DNA from: Brachybacterium sp. UMB0905
Lineage (GTDB): Bacteria; Actinomycetota; Actinomycetes; Actinomycetales; Dermabacteraceae
Direction of reading: 5' to 3'
Length of the DNA stretch: 9,489 nt
Assembly: GCF_002871795.1 (NCBI RefSeq)
Contig: NZ_PNHL01000013.1
Location: 1 to 9,489, forward strand
The notes below the pieces were generated by a model. The model was not told the origin of the DNA. It did not search any database and worked only from the letters and a program-made list of their open reading frames with translations. Below are positions 1 through 6,509 of the stretch, piece after piece. A program made the position numbers and the translations under genes. Within the stretch, counting starts at the first letter, position 1; each line of letters opens with the position of its first letter.

Positions 1-107
1 CGCGACCAGGCCAAAACCGAAGAACACGCAGATCAAGCCCAAGCAGCTTGATCAACCGTCAACAACTTGCGGGCAAGCCCACCCGGGGCCTGCGCATCGT
101 CGTCTAA
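1..107 (+). other. Window-edge sequence; possible 3' end of an upstream gene
   Basis: Two forward frames are open from the left edge. One stops at 49-51 and would leave a 16-residue Ala/Gln/Glu-rich tail. The other stops at 105-107 and ends in a plausible peptide (LAGKPTRGLRIVV). Neither is long enough to recognise, and their third-position composition conflicts: the second frame looks G/C-biased only after about position 48. The first 70 bases are about 54% G+C by my count, clearly lower than the genes to the right, which fits an intergenic region or foreign DNA as well as a gene end. I cannot decide between these. Confidence 0.2.
31..53. repeat. Perfect 8-bp inverted repeat (hairpin or operator)
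   Basis: GATCAAGC at 31-38 is matched exactly by GCTTGATC at 46-53, with a 7-base spacer (CCAAGCA). The repeat lies about 90 bases upstream of the truncated symporter. There is no following T-run, so an intrinsic terminator is not supported. The two-fold symmetry and length would suit a LacI- or GntR-type operator for the symporter, or a stem-loop at the end of a gene entering from the left. One of the open frames from the left edge stops inside the right arm. Confidence 0.45.
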
Positions 108-144
108 GCTCCCACCCCGCCCCTACCTGAGGAGAGTCTTGGAC

Positions 145-549
145 ATGCAGATCCTCGATCTTGCCGTCATCGGCGCTTACCTGATCGCGACTGCTTGGCT
201 CGGTCTGCGCCTGAGCGGCAAACAGTCCACCGTCAAGGACTATTTCCTGGGCGGACGTGACCTTCCGTGGTGGGCGGTGAGCCTGTCCGTGGTCGCCACG
301 GAGACCAGCGCCCTGACCGTCATCGGCATCCCGGTGATGAGCTACCTGGGCAACATCTCCTACCTGCAGCTGGGGGTCGGCTACATCCTGGGCCGCGTCA
401 TCGTGGCGTACCTGATGCTGCCGCGGTACTACGACGGCGAGATGGTCACCGCCTACGCCTACCTGGGCCGACGCTTGGGACTGATGCGCGAAGTGGAGAA
501 GACCTCCTACCAGCAGCTGTACATCTCCGCGTTCCGTTACTGCACCTGA
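145..549 (+). pseudogene. Truncated sodium:solute symporter (SSS family) N-terminal fragment
   Basis: The start is ATG 145, with GAGGAGA at 129-135 ending nine bases before it. The 134-residue product begins as a normal SSS-family permease: a first hydrophobic helix at about residues 4-22, the family-typical DYFLGGRDLPWWAVSLS block at about 32-48, a second helix through about 70, and a third ending in LPRYYDGE. SSS proteins are usually about 450-550 residues with 13 or more helices, so only about a quarter is present. After YLGRRLG (about residue 113) the sequence no longer resembles the family. It continues with about 21 unrelated residues (REVEKTSYQQLYISAFRYCT at the end) and stops. I found no continuation of the symporter in the other two forward frames, so this looks like a deletion or rearrangement rather than a simple frameshift. 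Such a fragment could not transport. The original substrate (sugar, sialic acid or another solute) cannot be told. Confidence 0.75.
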
Positions 550-618
550 CGCGATGCTCTCCACAGCGCGGCATCATCGGTGAATACCGGTGCTGCTCGC
601 TGTAGCGTTCCATGCCAC

Positions 619-641
619 CGGACAGCACCCGCTGCTGTCTG
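619..641. repeat. Inverted repeat upstream of the DUF4921 gene
   Basis: GACAGCA at 621-627 and TGCTGTC at 633-639 are perfectly complementary around a 5-base spacer. A G-U pair (620/640) and a C-G pair (619/641) extend the stem to nine pairs. It lies in the 123-bp non-coding stretch between the truncated symporter stop and the TTG start at 673, about 30 bases before that start. There is no T-run. It could be a hairpin in the leader, the remains of a terminator, or an operator; the sequence alone does not choose. Confidence 0.4.
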
Positions 642-672
642 CCGCACCTGTCATGTCGGAAGAGGAGCTGCG

Positions 673-1977
673 TTGACTGTGGACTCTGGAGCGCCCCGTG
701 ACCACCTGCGCACCATGGCCGATGGCACCATCAAGCAGCGCAACCCCGTGACCGGAACCGAGGTGTGGACCGTGCCGGGCCGGGCGAACCGCCCCCTGGG
801 CATCACGCGGCCGGAGCCGCAACCGATCGGGCCGGCTGATCACGCTGCCCGCTGCGCTTTCTGTGCCTCCCGGATGCTCGAGACCCCACCGGAGAAGGAC
901 CGTGTTGTCCTCGAGCCCGACGGCACCCATCGGATCCTCCGCCACGTGCCCGCCGACGCCCTGCAGGACACCGCTCCCACCTTTCGCCGCGTGGCGAACC
1001 TCTTCGCGATCCTCGAGGTGGACTACTGGCGCCGCAATTACGGTCAGCAGCTCTCCGCGGAGGCCCGCACCTGGCAGGAGGAATACCTTGCGAACCAGGC
1101 CGGGCGCGAGCACGTCCAGGCTGTGCTCGATGCCAAGCGCCGTGCCAGCGGGATGGGCGTGGATGACCTCGCTGTGATCCCGGCGGGGGAGCATCTCGCT
1201 GGAGCGGAGAGCTTCTTCGGCTCCGGCCACGACGTCATCATCGCCCACCGGCACTTCACCGCGGACGCCCGGACTGATCACCAGCTCGCCAGCTCCGGCA
1301 CCCTCACCCCTGCCGAGCATCGCGCCTACATCGCGTTCACCGCGCAGGGTGCGCAGGACCTGTATGCCGCAATCCCGCAGGCCCGCTACGTCTCCGTGTT
1401 CCAGAACTGGCTGAAGCCCGCCGGAGCCAGCTTCGACCACCTCCACAAGCAGCTCGTGGCCATCGACGAGCTCGGTGCCGAGAACGAGGCCGTGCTGGAC
1501 CGCCTGGCCCACGACCCCGCGGCTCTCCATCGCGACGGCGTGGCCTATGCCGAGCGGGAGCAGCTGGTGATCGCCCGCACCGAGCACGCTGTGCTGTTCG
1601 CGGGCTTCGGACACCGATACCCGACGCTCGAGATCCACTCCCTCGCGGCAGCCAGCGACCCGTGGGCCATGAGCGAGGCCGAGCGAGACAGCGTCGCCGA
1701 CCTCGTGCATGCCGCCCATGCGGCGACCGGGCCGGACGTGCCCTGCAACGAGGAATGGCACACCCGGCCCGCCGGGATAGACCTGCACGTCCCGTGGCGC
1801 GTGCTGCTGAAGTGGCGGATCTCCACCCTCGCCGGATTCGAGGGTGCCACCAAGATCTACGTCAACACCATCGGCCCGTGGTCCCTGCGAGACCGGGTCC
1901 TGGCGCGGATGCACCAGCTGCGCGCCGACGGGCTGATCTCCGAGCAGATCCAGCTGAGCGAGCCGCGCCGGGGCTGA
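673..1977 (+). CDS. DUF4921 family protein, GalT/HIT-like fold
   Basis: The product has 434 residues from TTG 673, which is preceded by AGGAG at 663-667 five bases upstream. ATG 715 (MADGTIKQRNP...) is the alternative start but has no comparable ribosome binding site. The opening block GTEVWTVPGRANRPL, a zinc-type CAFC pair (Cys61, Cys64), FFGSGHDVII at about 181-190 and ASFDHLHKQ at about 252-260 resemble galactose-1-phosphate uridylyltransferase relatives. The last corresponds to the catalytic HPHxQ of GalT, but here reads His256-Leu-His258-Lys-Gln260. A conserved-looking C-terminal region (WRISTLAGFEGATKIYVN) follows. I recognise this from memory as the DUF4921 family common in Actinobacteria, whose reaction is unknown to me. 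Nucleotidyl transfer or phosphorolysis is an inference from the HxHxQ-like motif. No galactose genes are adjacent. It is probably cytoplasmic, with no signal peptide or membrane helix. Its stop is 19 bp from the convergent reductase stop. Confidence 0.85.
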   Translation: MTVDSGAPRDHLRTMADGTIKQRNPVTGTEVWTVPGRANRPLGITRPEPQPIGPADHAARCAFCASRMLETPPEKDRVVLEPDGTHRILRHVPADALQDTAPTFRRVANLFAILEVDYWRRNYGQQLSAEARTWQEEYLANQAGREHVQAVLDAKRRASGMGVDDLAVIPAGEHLAGAESFFGSGHDVIIAHRHFTADARTDHQLASSGTLTPAEHRAYIAFTAQGAQDLYAAIPQARYVSVFQNWLKPAGASFDHLHKQLVAIDELGAENEAVLDRLAHDPAALHRDGVAYAEREQLVIARTEHAVLFAGFGHRYPTLEIHSLAAASDPWAMSEAERDSVADLVHAAHAATGPDVPCNEEWHTRPAGIDLHVPWRVLLKWRISTLAGFEGATKIYVNTIGPWSLRDRVLARMHQLRADGLISEQIQLSEPRRG

Positions 1978-1996
1978 GACCGCGCCAGGACTGAGG

Positions 1997-2746
1997 TCAG
2001 GAGATCGTCCAGCCGCCGTCCACCGGCAGCGAGACGCCCGTGACATACCCCGCGCCGGGGCTTGCCAGGTACAGCGCCGCATGCGCCACATCGGCCGGCT
2101 GGGCGAAGCGCTTGAGCGGGATCGGCCCCAGGAAAGCCTCTGCCAGCTCGGGGTTCGCCAGCACCTCCTTGGTCAGACCTGTCTCACCGGTGCCGGGGCA
2201 GATGCAGTTCACGCGCACCCCATCCTGCGCGAAGTCAACCGCGCAGGCCGTGGTCATCGCCTGCACACCGCCCTTGGAAGCCGCGTAGGCTACCGCGGAG
2301 GGGAAGCCGATCAGCGCTGCCGCGGAGGCGGTGTTGATGATGGTGCCCTTGGTCTTCTTCAGCTCGCCGATCGCATGCTTGGTGCCCAGGAACGCGCCGG
2401 TGAGGTTCACGGCCACGGTGCGCTCCCAGTCTGCGGCGGAGACCTCATCGGCCGCGCCCGGCAGGTAGATCCCGGCGTTGTTGAACAGCACGTCCACCTG
2501 GCCGTAGGTGTCCACCGCCGTCTTCACCGCAGCTTCGACATCCGCCTCCTGCGAGACATCCGCGCGCACGGCGACAGCCTCGCCGCCCTGCTCCGTGATG
2601 CCCTTGACCACCTCGGTGACCGCATCGGCCGCGTAGTCCACTGCGACAATCTTCGCACCCTCGGTGGCGAACAGCTCGGCGGTGGCGCGCCCGAATCCGG
2701 ACGCCGCACCGGTGATGATCGCAACCTTGCCCTCGAGCACTGCCAT
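1997..2746 (-). CDS. Short-chain dehydrogenase/reductase (SDR family oxidoreductase)
   Basis: The product has 249 residues, starting at ATG 2746 on the minus strand. GGAGGG lies a few bases upstream (complement of 2753-2758), which decides this start over the in-frame one at 2836. The classical SDR signatures are all present: the glycine-rich nucleotide loop TGAASGFG (residues 12-19), Asp37 at the end of the second strand, which usually favours NAD over NADP, NNAG at 89-92, the catalytic Ser141, Tyr154 and Lys158 (YAASK), and the C-terminal VDGGW. Length is normal for the family. It oxidises or reduces an alcohol/ketone pair, but the substrate cannot be read from the sequence; 3-oxoacyl, sugar alcohol and xenobiotic alcohol dehydrogenases share this pattern. 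It has its own ribosome binding site and a 184-bp gap from the upstream ATPase gene, so it is probably transcribed separately. Confidence 0.93.
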   Translation of the reverse strand: MAVLEGKVAIITGAASGFGRATAELFATEGAKIVAVDYAADAVTEVVKGITEQGGEAVAVRADVSQEADVEAAVKTAVDTYGQVDVLFNNAGIYLPGAADEVSAADWERTVAVNLTGAFLGTKHAIGELKKTKGTIINTASAAALIGFPSAVAYAASKGGVQAMTTACAVDFAQDGVRVNCICPGTGETGLTKEVLANPELAEAFLGPIPLKRFAQPADVAHAALYLASPGAGYVTGVSLPVDGGWTIS

Positions 2747-2805
2747 GAGAAACCCTCCGTCATCTGCACGCTGCATCGCGCAGCAGCTGCATCGTTGTCG
2801 TTGCC

Positions 2806-2823
2806 GTCCGGTTCGCGCCGGAC
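2806..2823. promoter_or_regulatory. 6-bp inverted repeat in the reductase upstream region
   Basis: GTCCGG (2806-2811) and CCGGAC (2818-2823) form a perfect inverted repeat around a 6-base spacer, about 60 bases upstream of the reductase start. It lies in the 184-bp gap between the ATPase stop and the reductase start, both read on the minus strand. It may be an operator or a weak hairpin. Repeats this short and G/C-rich arise easily by chance in this DNA. Confidence 0.25.
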
Positions 2824-2930
2824 CACACAGATACATCCAGGCTATCGGGCGTGATCGCGCCGCTCAGGGACCAGTGCGTGGTGCCTGAAGTCGTTGTGGC
2901 AAGGCTGTGCGACTGTCTCCGCGCAGCGCC

Positions 2931-4844
2931 TCAGCCCTGCCGCTCCGACCGGGGGCCCAGGGCGCGCAGGGCCCACAGGATCGCCACGAGGTCCACGATC
3001 TCCTGCATCCAAGCGCCGACGATCGCGGGCAGGAATCCAGCAGCGGCCACGAGCATCAGCCCCACGCTGATGAGGATTCCCGCCCAGATCGCCTGCAGGG
3101 CGATCCGCACCGTGTCCTGGCCGATCTGCACCGCCTTGGGTAGGGAGCCGAGATGGTCGAAGCGATTGACCACATCGGCCGATTCACTGGCGGCGGTGGC
3201 GCCGCGCGCCCCCATCGCGAAGCCGATATCGGCCGAAGCCAGCACTGGCGCATCATTCAGACCATCGCCCACCATGATCAGCGGACGGGGCTGCACGTCG
3301 CGGACGATCTGCACCTTGTCCGCCGGGCGGCACTGGGAGTGCACCTCCTCGATGCCGAGCTGCTCGGCGATCGGCTCCGCCGTCTCCGCCACGTCACCGG
3401 TGACCATGAGCATCCGCTGGATCCCGAGCTCGCGCAGCCCGTCCATGGCCTCCGGTGCATCGGGCCGTACCTGGTCGCGCATGATGATCGCCCCGAGATA
3501 GCGGTCCCCGGCGGCGACATGGATCCCCAGCTCCCCGGAGCTGACCGGCACCTGCTCCGGGGCATCCGCGAACGAGCGGATCCAGGCGAGCTTGCCCACG
3601 CGGATCATCCGCGCATCCTCACCGTCCCGCTCGGCGATGAGCGCCTGCACACCGTTGGTGGCGACCTCCTCGGCCTCCAGCGCCTCACGCAGAGGCAGCT
3701 GGCGGCGCCGGGCGGCGGCGACCACCGACCGCGCCAGCACATGCGAGGAATACACCTCCGCCGAGGCTGCCAGACCCAGCAGACGATCGTCCGTGACATC
3801 CGCGGTCGGTAGCAGCCGCTCCAGGGTCGGCTCCCCGGTGGTGACGGTCCCGGTCTTGTCCAGCGCCACAGACCTGGCCCGCGAGAGCTGCTCGAGGGTG
3901 CCACCGCCCTTGACGATCAGACCGAACCGGGCCGAGCGGCTCATACCGCCCAGGAACGCCACCGGTGCCGCGATCAGCAGCGGGCACGGCGTGGCAACCA
4001 CGAGCACCTCGGCGAAGCGCACCGGATCCCCGCTGAGCACCCACGCGATCCCGGCGATCGCCAGGGACACGACCGTGAACGGCAGGGCATACCGGTCCGC
4101 CAGACGCACGACCGACGCCTTCGAGGCAGAGGCTTCCTCCACCAGCCGCACGATCTGCTGGTACTCCGAGTCTGCGGCGAGCGCGATCGCCCGCATCGTC
4201 ACCGCGCGCTGCCCGTTGATCGCACCGGAGGCGATCCGTTCTCCGGTTACCCGCTCCACCGGCAGACTCTCTCCGGTCAGCGAGGACTCATCGAACTCCG
4301 CAGCCTCAGAGACCAGTTCGGCATCCACCGGCACCTGCGCCCCGGGCCGCACCAGCAGCAGATCCCCCACCTCAACGTCCTCCACCGGCACGTCCTCGGT
4401 CCGGGCGTCCGCAGCATCATCAGCGTCGTCCGTCGCCGCCGGCGCCCCGGCACCCACCCGGGCGTCCACGAGGCGGGTCGCAGTCTGCGGGGAGCGGCGC
4501 AGCAACGCGGTCAGCTCCCGCTGCGAGCGGTTCTCCGCATAGTCCTCGAGAGCCTCACCGCCGGTGAGCATGAGCACCACCACGAGCGCCGCCCACGGCT
4601 CACCCACCAGCACTGCCGCGGTGATCGCGGTGACCGCGAGGATGTCCAGACCAGCGTTGCCCTGCAGCAGCTGGCGCACCATGCCCACGGCCTCCCAGGC
4701 CGCGATCGCCAGCGCATACACGCCGACGATCCACGGTGCGGCCGCCGCCCACGGGGTGGCCAGAAGCAGCAGGCCGACGACACCCACGAGCAGCGTGGTC
4801 GCCACGAGAGGGTAGGTCCGGACCGCGTCCATGAGCTTCGACAT
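2931..4844 (-). CDS. Heavy-metal P1B-type ATPase, P1B-5-like (TPC motif)
   Basis: The product has 637 residues from ATG 4844, which has a modest AGGA about eight bases upstream. The frame is open to 5018, but the extra N-terminus there looks non-coding. Order: helices at about 12-30, 38-58, 66-80 and 83-96; actuator domain with TGES (190-193); helices at about 254-271 and 278-302, the latter with Thr285-Pro-Cys287-Pro-Leu; phosphorylation site Asp329 in DKTGT; MVTGD; GDGLND (Asp527); and two C-terminal helices, the last containing Gln614-Glu615-Ile-Val-Asp618. TPC in helix 6 together with QExxD in helix 8 is, as I recall, the P1B-5 signature; characterised members handle nickel, iron or cobalt. 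There is no N-terminal metal-binding domain and no C-terminal hemerythrin-like domain. The usual His-Pro of P1B nucleotide domains reads His368-Val here. An acidic Ala/Asp-rich stretch sits at 128-151. The protein probably exports a metal across the cytoplasmic membrane, coupled to ATP hydrolysis. Confidence 0.92.
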   Translation of the reverse strand: MSKLMDAVRTYPLVATTLLVGVVGLLLLATPWAAAAPWIVGVYALAIAAWEAVGMVRQLLQGNAGLDILAVTAITAAVLVGEPWAALVVVLMLTGGEALEDYAENRSQRELTALLRRSPQTATRLVDARVGAGAPAATDDADDAADARTEDVPVEDVEVGDLLLVRPGAQVPVDAELVSEAAEFDESSLTGESLPVERVTGERIASGAINGQRAVTMRAIALAADSEYQQIVRLVEEASASKASVVRLADRYALPFTVVSLAIAGIAWVLSGDPVRFAEVLVVATPCPLLIAAPVAFLGGMSRSARFGLIVKGGGTLEQLSRARSVALDKTGTVTTGEPTLERLLPTADVTDDRLLGLAASAEVYSSHVLARSVVAAARRRQLPLREALEAEEVATNGVQALIAERDGEDARMIRVGKLAWIRSFADAPEQVPVSSGELGIHVAAGDRYLGAIIMRDQVRPDAPEAMDGLRELGIQRMLMVTGDVAETAEPIAEQLGIEEVHSQCRPADKVQIVRDVQPRPLIMVGDGLNDAPVLASADIGFAMGARGATAASESADVVNRFDHLGSLPKAVQIGQDTVRIALQAIWAGILISVGLMLVAAAGFLPAIVGAWMQEIVDLVAILWALRALGPRSERQG

Positions 4845-4873
4845 GACATCATCCTCGCCCATCCGGCGGCGCA

Positions 4874-4883
4874 TCGCATGCGA
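4874..4883. promoter_or_regulatory. 10-bp perfect palindrome upstream of the ATPase
   Basis: TCGCATGCGA is exactly self-complementary and lies 30 bases upstream of the chosen ATPase start, in the promoter/leader region. It overlaps the left edge of the DtxR-like site at 4881-4899. It may be part of a regulator site or a chance palindrome. Confidence 0.25.
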
Positions 4884-4899
4884 GGGAAGCCTTACCTGA
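4881..4899 (-). promoter_or_regulatory. Candidate DtxR/IdeR-type iron box upstream of the ATPase
   Basis: Read on the ATPase strand, this 19-base stretch begins TCAGGTAAGGCT. By my alignment it agrees with the classic DtxR/IdeR operator consensus (TTAGGTTAGGCTAACCTAA) at 13 of 19 positions, with 10 of the first 12 matching; the second half-site is weak (CCT core only). It lies about 37 bases upstream of the ATG of a P1B-5-like ATPase, a sensible place for a metal-dependent regulator. A match of this quality is expected roughly once by chance in a window this size, so position and gene identity carry much of the argument. Confidence 0.3.
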
Positions 4900-5059
4900 C
4901 CTGCGAAGAAGCGGAATAGCGCGGGGGAGTCAAGGGCGATTGCCGCGGGGTGTCCCGCAGCGTGTGCCACCCGGGAGGGCCGGCCGCCGGGTCGGAGCAG
5001 CTGCCATGTCAGCTTCACCTCCGGTTACAGTCGGAGCGCACGCGCCGAGAGGAGATCCC

Positions 5060-5551
5060 GTGAACCTGAGCGCTGTCATCAAGGTCGTCCGCCGCTTCGC
5101 CCCCGTCGTGGTGCCGGTGGTCCTCAAGATGTGGCAGGATCCGCGGCTGCGTGCCCAGATCCAGGAGGTGGCCGCGAAGCTCGTCGCCAGCGAGAAACCC
5201 ACCGCCCAGGACATGCTGGCCACGATCGAGGTGCTGCGCTCCCAGGTGCGGGAACTCGCGGCGTCCGCCGACAACGCCGGTGAGGTGCGCCGCGCGGAGG
5301 AGTGGCAGAAGCAGCTGGACGGGTACGAAAAGGCCGCTCACCTGCTCACCGCCCCCGGTGCCACCACCAAGGACCACAAGAAGCTGCGCCGACGCATCGA
5401 TGCGCTGCGCAGTCGTGTGCTGGATGCGCATATGACCGAGATCGCCGAGGACCACGGGGTGCAGGTCGAGTCTGCTCCTGCCCGCGGCAGCCGACTCAGT
5501 CGCCCGCGCCTGCTGTCGAGGCGTTGCGCCCGCCGCCGTGATCGCGCCTGA
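5060..5551 (+). CDS. Unrecognised helical protein, divergent from the metal ATPase
   Basis: I do not recognise this 163-residue product. The start is GTG 5060, with GAGGAG at 5048-5053 six bases upstream. An earlier in-frame ATG at 5006 lacks such a site. A hydrophobic segment FAPVVVPVVLKMW (residues 13-25) is short for a membrane span and follows a basic RR pair, so it may be an amphipathic membrane-associating helix. Residues 30-130 are rich in Ala, Glu, Arg and Leu and look mostly helical, possibly coiled-coil, without cysteines or an obvious catalytic motif. The C-terminus is strongly basic (RRCARRRDRA). A possible -10 (TACAGT, 5026-5031) has no good -35. It is divergent from the ATPase across a 215-bp gap and probably co-transcribed with the membrane protein downstream. 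Consistent RBS and third-position bias support it as a real gene. Confidence 0.75.
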   Translation: MNLSAVIKVVRRFAPVVVPVVLKMWQDPRLRAQIQEVAAKLVASEKPTAQDMLATIEVLRSQVRELAASADNAGEVRRAEEWQKQLDGYEKAAHLLTAPGATTKDHKKLRRRIDALRSRVLDAHMTEIAEDHGVQVESAPARGSRLSRPRLLSRRCARRRDRA

Positions 5552-5585
5552 TCCCCGGCAAACCCCGTCGGATCGCGGTCCCGCG

Positions 5586-6305
5586 ATGAGCGAACCGCAC
5601 GCGTCCGCCTCCGCGTTCCCTCCGTATGATCCGGAGCGCCACGAGCGGGAACGGCAGGAGGCCGCAGTGCCGTCGTGGGGGCAGGACCTGCGCCGCCTCA
5701 TGGTGAACGCCGTCGCCTGCGTGGGTCTGACCACGCTGCTGATCGTCCTGGCTGCGGCGGGATGGCTCGTGACCGACGGTGGCCACGAGGTGGATCTGGA
5801 CCCTGTATTGGCGGCCATCCTGGTGGCGCTGTCTCCGGTGATGCTCGCAGTCGGTGCCGTGGAGTCGGAACGTGCTGATCTCGGAATGCGCCGCGACGGC
5901 GTGGCCCCGTTGCTGCTGCTGTCCACCTTCTGGGCGGTGCTCGTGCAGATGCTCGCGATGCTGCTGTGGTCTTGGCTGATGGGTGGGCGAGGGTCGCTCG
6001 CGATGGTGCTGGGGGATCCGGTGGCGTTGCTGCAGACCACCGTGGTGGTGCTGGCGGTGTATTCCTGGGGCAGCGCCCTGCTGGCGGCGTGGCCCACCGA
6101 GAACTGCCTGCTCGTCGGCGGTGCGATCGGTGCGGCGTTCATCCTGGTGCCGCTGGCGATCTGGAGGCTGATGGTCGTGTTCGAACAGCCGCCGACGCTG
6201 GAGCGACTGATCCTGTGGAGCACCCTGGCGATCCTGGGGCTGCTGGCCCTGACGCTCGGAGGGCTCGTGGTGCCCCTGCTGCGCCGCAATGGTCCGGGGC
6301 GCTGA
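5586..6305 (+). CDS. Unrecognised six-helix integral membrane protein
   Basis: The product has 239 residues from ATG 5586, which has no clear ribosome binding site. An in-frame GTG at 5538 would add 16 residues and overlap the previous gene by 14 bases, so translational coupling is possible and the start is uncertain. The N-terminal 38 residues are hydrophilic, with charged ERHERERQE. Six hydrophobic segments follow at about 40-62, 73-92, 107-131, 146-168, 175-199 and 208-232, ending in a short basic tail (RRNGPGR). I see no transport or enzyme signature. The only notable polar residues near the membrane are an ESERAD stretch after helix 2 and PTEN before helix 5. It sits directly downstream of the helical protein on the same strand, so they are likely one operon. 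A channel, a transporter accessory subunit or a structural membrane protein would all fit. Confidence 0.78.
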   Translation: MSEPHASASAFPPYDPERHERERQEAAVPSWGQDLRRLMVNAVACVGLTTLLIVLAAAGWLVTDGGHEVDLDPVLAAILVALSPVMLAVGAVESERADLGMRRDGVAPLLLLSTFWAVLVQMLAMLLWSWLMGGRGSLAMVLGDPVALLQTTVVVLAVYSWGSALLAAWPTENCLLVGGAIGAAFILVPLAIWRLMVVFEQPPTLERLILWSTLAILGLLALTLGGLVVPLLRRNGPGR

Positions 6306-6509
6306 TGAGCCGTCCTGCTCGAGCGATGGCCAGGCGTTGGGAGCGCAGCCGTCCAGATCCATCGACTGCTGCAGCACAAGGACCGTGCGCACTAGACGTC
6401 CTCGTCGGGTCAGGCGCAAGCGCGGCGTCGGGCGGGTGCGCTGCGTCATATGGCCACGCTAGGGTCCCGCGGGTGCTCGCACCGTGAGGACAGGCGGCCC
6501 GGGCCCGCG
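6306..6509. other. Convergent intergenic gap, no supported gene
   Basis: This 204-bp stretch separates the stops of the membrane protein and the acyltransferase. It contains only a 60-codon open frame beginning inside the TGATGA at the end of the membrane protein gene. Its third-position G+C (about 60% by my count) is well below that of the real genes and its product is low-complexity, so I do not call it. G/C-rich short palindromes (for example around GGCCCGGGCC) are present, but none forms a clear terminator with a T-run. Confidence 0.5.

Noticed and set aside
481..549. Frameshift rather than deletion in the symporter
   Set aside because: Neither alternative frame after position 481 continues symporter-like sequence.
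574..2091. Long minus-strand open frame opposite the DUF4921 gene
   Set aside because: It is an antisense shadow of a high-GC gene. The plus-strand product has family motifs, while this one has none and is Gly/Val/Arg-rich.
2747..2836. N-terminal extension of the reductase to 2836
   Set aside because: The ATG at 2746 has a strong GGAGGG site and gives the normal SDR length and N-terminus.
4845..5018. N-terminal extension of the metal ATPase to 5018
   Set aside because: The extra 58 residues resemble no P1B N-terminus (no CxxC or His-rich site), the upstream start lacks a better ribosome binding site, and the stretch covers the likely promoter.
5015..6379. Long minus-strand open frame opposite the unrecognised pair
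   Set aside because: It is Ser/Arg/Thr-rich and domain-free, while the plus strand has ribosome binding sites and regular membrane helices.
6305..6487. 60-codon open frame overlapping the membrane protein stop (TGATG)
   Set aside because: Stop/start overlap looks like coupling, but third-position G+C is only about 60%, the product is low-complexity, and there is no recognisable domain.
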